From Paenacidovorax monticola (GTDB lineage: Bacteria; Pseudomonadota; Gammaproteobacteria; Burkholderiales; Burkholderiaceae_C), in assembly GCF_014489595.1 (NCBI RefSeq), contig NZ_CP060790.1:372001-436000 (forward strand): a stretch of 64,000 nucleotides of DNA. The letters are read 5' to 3'. The notes under the pieces are model-generated. The model had not been told where the DNA came from. It saw nothing but the letters and a program-made list of their open reading frames with translations, and made no database searches. Shown here one piece after another: positions 61,331 through 64,000 of the stretch (positions within the stretch are counted from its first letter, which is position 1; each line of letters opens with the position of its first letter). The translations under genes were made by a program, and so were the position numbers.

Positions 61331-62332
61331 ATGATCTGGCTGGATGCCGCAAGGGTTCTCTCGGTATTGGCGGTGGTTTTCCTGCACGTGGCGGGAAGTG
61401 TCGTCGTGCTGAGTGATTTCGGCTCGCCGGGGTGGTGGGCTGGCAATTTCTATGACGCCATGACCCGCTGGTGCGTGCCGGTCCTGGTGATGGTCAGTGG
61501 CGCGCTGCTTCTGGATACCGGGAAAAAGGAGAGCATTCTTGGCTTCTATCGGAAGAGAGCCTCCAGGATTCTGCTCCCCATCGCATTCTGGTCGGCCGTG
61601 TACATCGGGTGGAATCACCGGGCCGCCATCGCCGACATCAAGATGATGGATGTCGTGGCGAGCCTTGCCAGGGGGTGGCCGCATTACCATCTGTGGTTCC
61701 TCTTCATGATTGCCTGCCTGTATCTGGTGGTCCCCTTCATGCGGGTGCTGGTCGTCGGCGCAAGGCGTGGCGATCTCTGGTGGCTGGTGGCGCTGGCGTT
61801 TCTCTTTGCCGGAATCAATGAGGCGTACCGGGTGTTCCAGGGCGGGCAGGCGGGCCTTTTCACCAACTGGTTTCTTTCCTATCTGCCGTACTTCCTGTGC
61901 GGCTACCTGATAAGAACGAGCCCATGGCAGCCGCCGGTGCGCTGGCTGGTGGCCGGGTTGGCTGCGGCCGTCGCCGTGACCGCCGTGGGCTGCTTTCTGC
62001 TGGGCCGTGCCAAGGGACTGGACAAGGGCATGTACTTCTATGGGTATCTGAGCATTTCGGTGATACCCATGTCCATGGGCGTGATGCTCCTGCTCAAGCA
62101 GCTGGCGGGCTCCAGCGCGGAGGAAGGCTGGCTGAAGAGAATCGCGCCGCTGACCCTGGGGGCCTATCTGGTGCACCCCATGTTTCTGGAGGCCATCCGG
62201 GAATTCCTCTTCAAGCCGGAAAGCCAGCTTCCCCTGGTTTCCATTCCGCTTCTGTCGGTTCTCGTCTTTGGCGCATCCCTGGCGGTAGCCTTCATTTTCA
62301 TGAAGCTGCCGGTTCTGAAGCGGACAATCTAG
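61331..62332 (+). CDS. Acyltransferase 3 family membrane protein
   Basis: 333 residues from ATG 61331 (MIWLDAARVLSVLAVVFLHVAGSVV); in-frame upstream starts run through a region with no good start and are rejected. Ten or so helices, with the N-terminal DAARVLSVLAVVFLH of acyltransferase 3 (His in the first helix) and ARGWPHYHLWFLFMIACLYL (HLWF motif). Family members add acyl groups to sugars or lipids outside the membrane. It stands alone between the Zor-like cluster and fusA; substrate unknown. The 172 bases before it hold no supported gene. Confidence 0.82.
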   Translation: MIWLDAARVLSVLAVVFLHVAGSVVVLSDFGSPGWWAGNFYDAMTRWCVPVLVMVSGALLLDTGKKESILGFYRKRASRILLPIAFWSAVYIGWNHRAAIADIKMMDVVASLARGWPHYHLWFLFMIACLYLVVPFMRVLVVGARRGDLWWLVALAFLFAGINEAYRVFQGGQAGLFTNWFLSYLPYFLCGYLIRTSPWQPPVRWLVAGLAAAVAVTAVGCFLLGRAKGLDKGMYFYGYLSISVIPMSMGVMLLLKQLAGSSAEEGWLKRIAPLTLGAYLVHPMFLEAIREFLFKPESQLPLVSIPLLSVLVFGASLAVAFIFMKLPVLKRTI

Positions 62333-62373
62333 GGCCTGGGGCGGCAGAGCGCCGCGCGGGTGGTGCGCAGCGC

Positions 62374-62396
62374 CTGCAGGGCGGGATGCCCTGCAG
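62374..62396. terminator. Hairpin between converging acyltransferase and fusA genes
   Basis: CTGCAGGGC-GGGAT-GCCCTGCAG is a perfect 9-base stem with a 5-base loop in the 73-base gap between the two stop codons. No U-run follows on either strand, so it may act as a barrier or Rho-assisted site rather than a canonical terminator. Confidence 0.45.
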
Positions 62397-62405
62397 CCTG
62401 CCGGC

Positions 62406-64000
62406 TTACTTGGTGGAGCGTGCGGCGACGATGGCCTCGGACACGTTGCGCGGAGCCTCGGCGTAGTGCTTGAACTCCATCGTGTACGTGGCGCGGCCCT
62501 GCGTCATCGAGCGCAGCGACGTGGCGTAGCCGAACATCTCCGACAGCGGCACCTCGGCCTTGATGGCCTTGCCGCCACCCACCATGTCGTCCATGCCCTG
62601 CACCATGCCGCGGCGGCTGGAGAGGTCGCCCATCACCGTGCCGGCGTAGTCTTCGGGCGTCTCCACTTCCACGGCCATCATCGGCTCCAGGATCACGGGG
62701 TTGGCCTTCTTGCAGCCTTCCTTGAAGCCAAAGATGGCGGCCATCTTGAACGCCAGTTCGTTCGAGTCCACGTCGTGGTACGAGCCGAAGTGCAGCGTGA
62801 CTTTCACGTCCACCACCGGGTAGTTGGCCAGCACGCCCTGCGTCACGGCTTCGTTGATGCCCTTTTCCACCGCCGGGATGAATTCGCGCGGCACCACGCC
62901 GCCCTTGATCGCGTCGATGAATTCGATGCCCTTGCCGGGCTCGTTCGGCTCGATCTTGAGCACGACGTGGCCGTACTGGCCCTTGCCGCCCGACTGGCGC
63001 ACGAACTTGCCTTCGGCTTCTTCCACCGTCTTGCGGATGGTTTCGCGGTAGGCCACCTGGGGCTTGCCCACGTTGGCTTCCACGCCGAACTCGCGCTTCA
63101 TGCGGTCCACGATGATTTCCAGGTGCAGCTCGCCCATGCCACCGATGATGGTCTGGCCCGATTCTTCGTCGGTCTGCACGCGGAACGAGGGATCTTCGTT
63201 GGCCAGGCGGCCCAGCGCGATGCCCATCTTCTCCTGGTCGGCCTTGGACTTGGGCTCCACGGCCTGGCGGATCACGGGCTCGGGGAACACCATGCGCTCG
63301 AGCGTCACGACGGCGTCCGGATCGCACAGGGTTTCACCCGTGGTCACGTCCTTCAGGCCCACGCAGGCGGCGATGTCGCCGGCGCGGATCTCGTCCACTT
63401 CGATGCGCTCGTTGGCCATCATCTGCACGATACGGCCGATGCGCTCCTTCTTGCCGCGCACGGCGTTGTACACCGTCTCGCCCTTGGTCAGCACGCCCGA
63501 GTACACGCGCACGAAGGTCAGCTGGCCCACGAACGGGTCGGTCATCAGCTTGAACGCCAGCGCCGAGAACTTCTCGCCGTCGTCGGCCTTGCGGGTCGTT
63601 TCCTTCTCGTCCTCGTCCGTGCCGGCCACGGGGGGGATGTCCACGGGCGAGGGCAGGTAGTCGATCACGGCGTCCAGCATGCGCTGCACACCCTTGTTCT
63701 TGAACGCCGTGCCGCACAGCATGGGCTGGATCTCGGTGGCGATGGTGCGCACGCGCAGGCCCTGCTTGATCTCGGCCTCGGACAGGTCGCCCTCTTCGAG
63801 GTACTTGTTCATCAGCTCTTCGCTGGCCTCGGCTGCCGCCTCCACCATGTTCTCGCGCCACTTCTGCGCTTCGGCCTGCAGCTCGGCGGGGATGTCGGCG
63901 TAGTCGAACTTCATGCCCTGCGAGGCCTCGTCCCAGATGATGGCCTTCATCTTGAGCAGGTCCACCACGCCCTTGAAGCTGTCCTCGGCACCGATGGGGA
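62406..64000 (-). CDS. fusA: Translation elongation factor G (3' part)
   Basis: About 531 C-terminal residues of EF-G; the start and GTPase G1-G4 motifs lie right of the window. The visible part runs from [20 protein letters not shown] through domain II ([22 protein letters not shown] in parts), domain III ([25 protein letters not shown] in parts), domain IV ([18 protein letters not shown]) and domain V ([20 protein letters not shown]), ending IVAARSTK. It drives ribosome translocation. It converges on the acyltransferase gene. Confidence 0.97.
   Translation of the reverse strand, partial: PIGAEDSFKGVVDLLKMKAIIWDEASQGMKFDYADIPAELQAEAQKWRENMVEAAAEASEELMNKYLEEGDLSEAEIKQGLRVRTIATEIQPMLCGTAFKNKGVQRMLDAVIDYLPSPVDIPPVAGTDEDEKETTRKADDGEKFSALAFKLMTDPFVGQLTFVRVYSGVLTKGETVYNAVRGKKERIGRIVQMMANERIEVDEIRAGDIAACVGLKDVTTGETLCDPDAVVTLERMVFPEPVIRQAVEPKSKADQEKMGIALGRLANEDPSFRVQTDEESGQTIIGGMGELHLEIIVDRMKREFGVEANVGKPQVAYRETIRKTVEEAEGKFVRQSGGKGQYGHVVLKIEPNEPGKGIEFIDAIKGGVVPREFIPAVEKGINEAVTQGVLANYPVVDVKVTLHFGSYHDVDSNELAFKMAAIFGFKEGCKKANPVILEPMMAVEVETPEDYAGTVMGDLSSRRGMVQGMDDMVGGGKAIKAEVPLSEMFGYATSLRSMTQGRATYTMEFKHYAEAPRNVSEAIVAARSTK

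Overview
The window is 64 kb of GC-rich DNA from a betaproteobacterium, most likely Burkholderiales/Comamonadaceae (Acidovorax, Alicycliphilus, Diaphorobacter or a relative). This rests on several signs: the housekeeping run rimP-nusA-infB-rbfA-truB-typA, the guaB/guaA pair, two Bug-type solute receptors, a DUF3348/DUF802/OmpA/DUF2894 cluster, and a short TAAGCGCTAGCAGCTATCAA-like repeat that I associate with Comamonadaceae. I saw no rRNA, tRNA or CRISPR array.

Layout. 1-5.4 kb: the end of a double ABC ATPase for oligopeptide import, a FlxA-like protein, a DUF4382 lipoprotein, an RcnB-like secreted protein and two membrane proteins. 5.5-9.0 kb: a translationally coupled pair, an HTH regulator with an AAA-like body and a membrane-anchored STAND/AAA ATPase with a pilin-like ectodomain. 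9.0-13.6 kb: two ankyrin proteins around a leucine-rich-repeat protein. 13.7-18.9 kb: LysR with a divergent AtuA / AtuA-like / Bug receptor operon, then a MocR regulator. 19.1-21.5 kb: two c-type cytochromes and a thioredoxin. 21.5-31.9 kb: the translation/transcription operon, extended by an EamA transporter and a 3-hydroxyisobutyryl-CoA hydrolase-like gene. 31.9-34.7 kb: anti-sigma, ECF sigma, a lipoprotein, smpB and a tautomerase-like gene. 34.7-36.8 kb: a Bug receptor and a divergent LysR. 36.9-42.2 kb: ratA, rnfH, a DUF4124 protein, guaB, a Phd/VapC-type toxin-antitoxin pair and guaA. 42.2-48.5 kb: an accessory block with lower-GC gaps (GAF-EAL phosphodiesterase, isochorismatase, DoxX, EamA, pirin, LysR), all on the minus strand. 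48.9-53.1 kb: GlxA/AraC regulator facing SDR, thiolase and MFS genes. 53.5-55.6 kb: NfeD protease and slipin. 55.6-56.1 kb: a gutted IS3-family element. 56.4-61.2 kb: a four-gene cluster with a MotA/ZorA-like and a MotB/ZorB-like protein. 61.3-62.3 kb: an acyltransferase. 62.4-64 kb: the 3' part of fusA.

The best candidates for an undescribed system are the MotAB/ZorAB-like cluster at 56.4-61.2 kb, where a long repeat-bearing cytoplasmic tail and two proteins of unknown function accompany an ion-motor-type membrane pair, and the HTH + membrane STAND ATPase pair at 5.5-9.0 kb.

At least eleven otherwise convincing frames are broken, and every break is repaired by adding exactly one base, usually in a short G, C or T run. 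This pattern points to base-loss errors in the assembly rather than real pseudogenes. Affected genes are annotated as one feature each with the break positions given.
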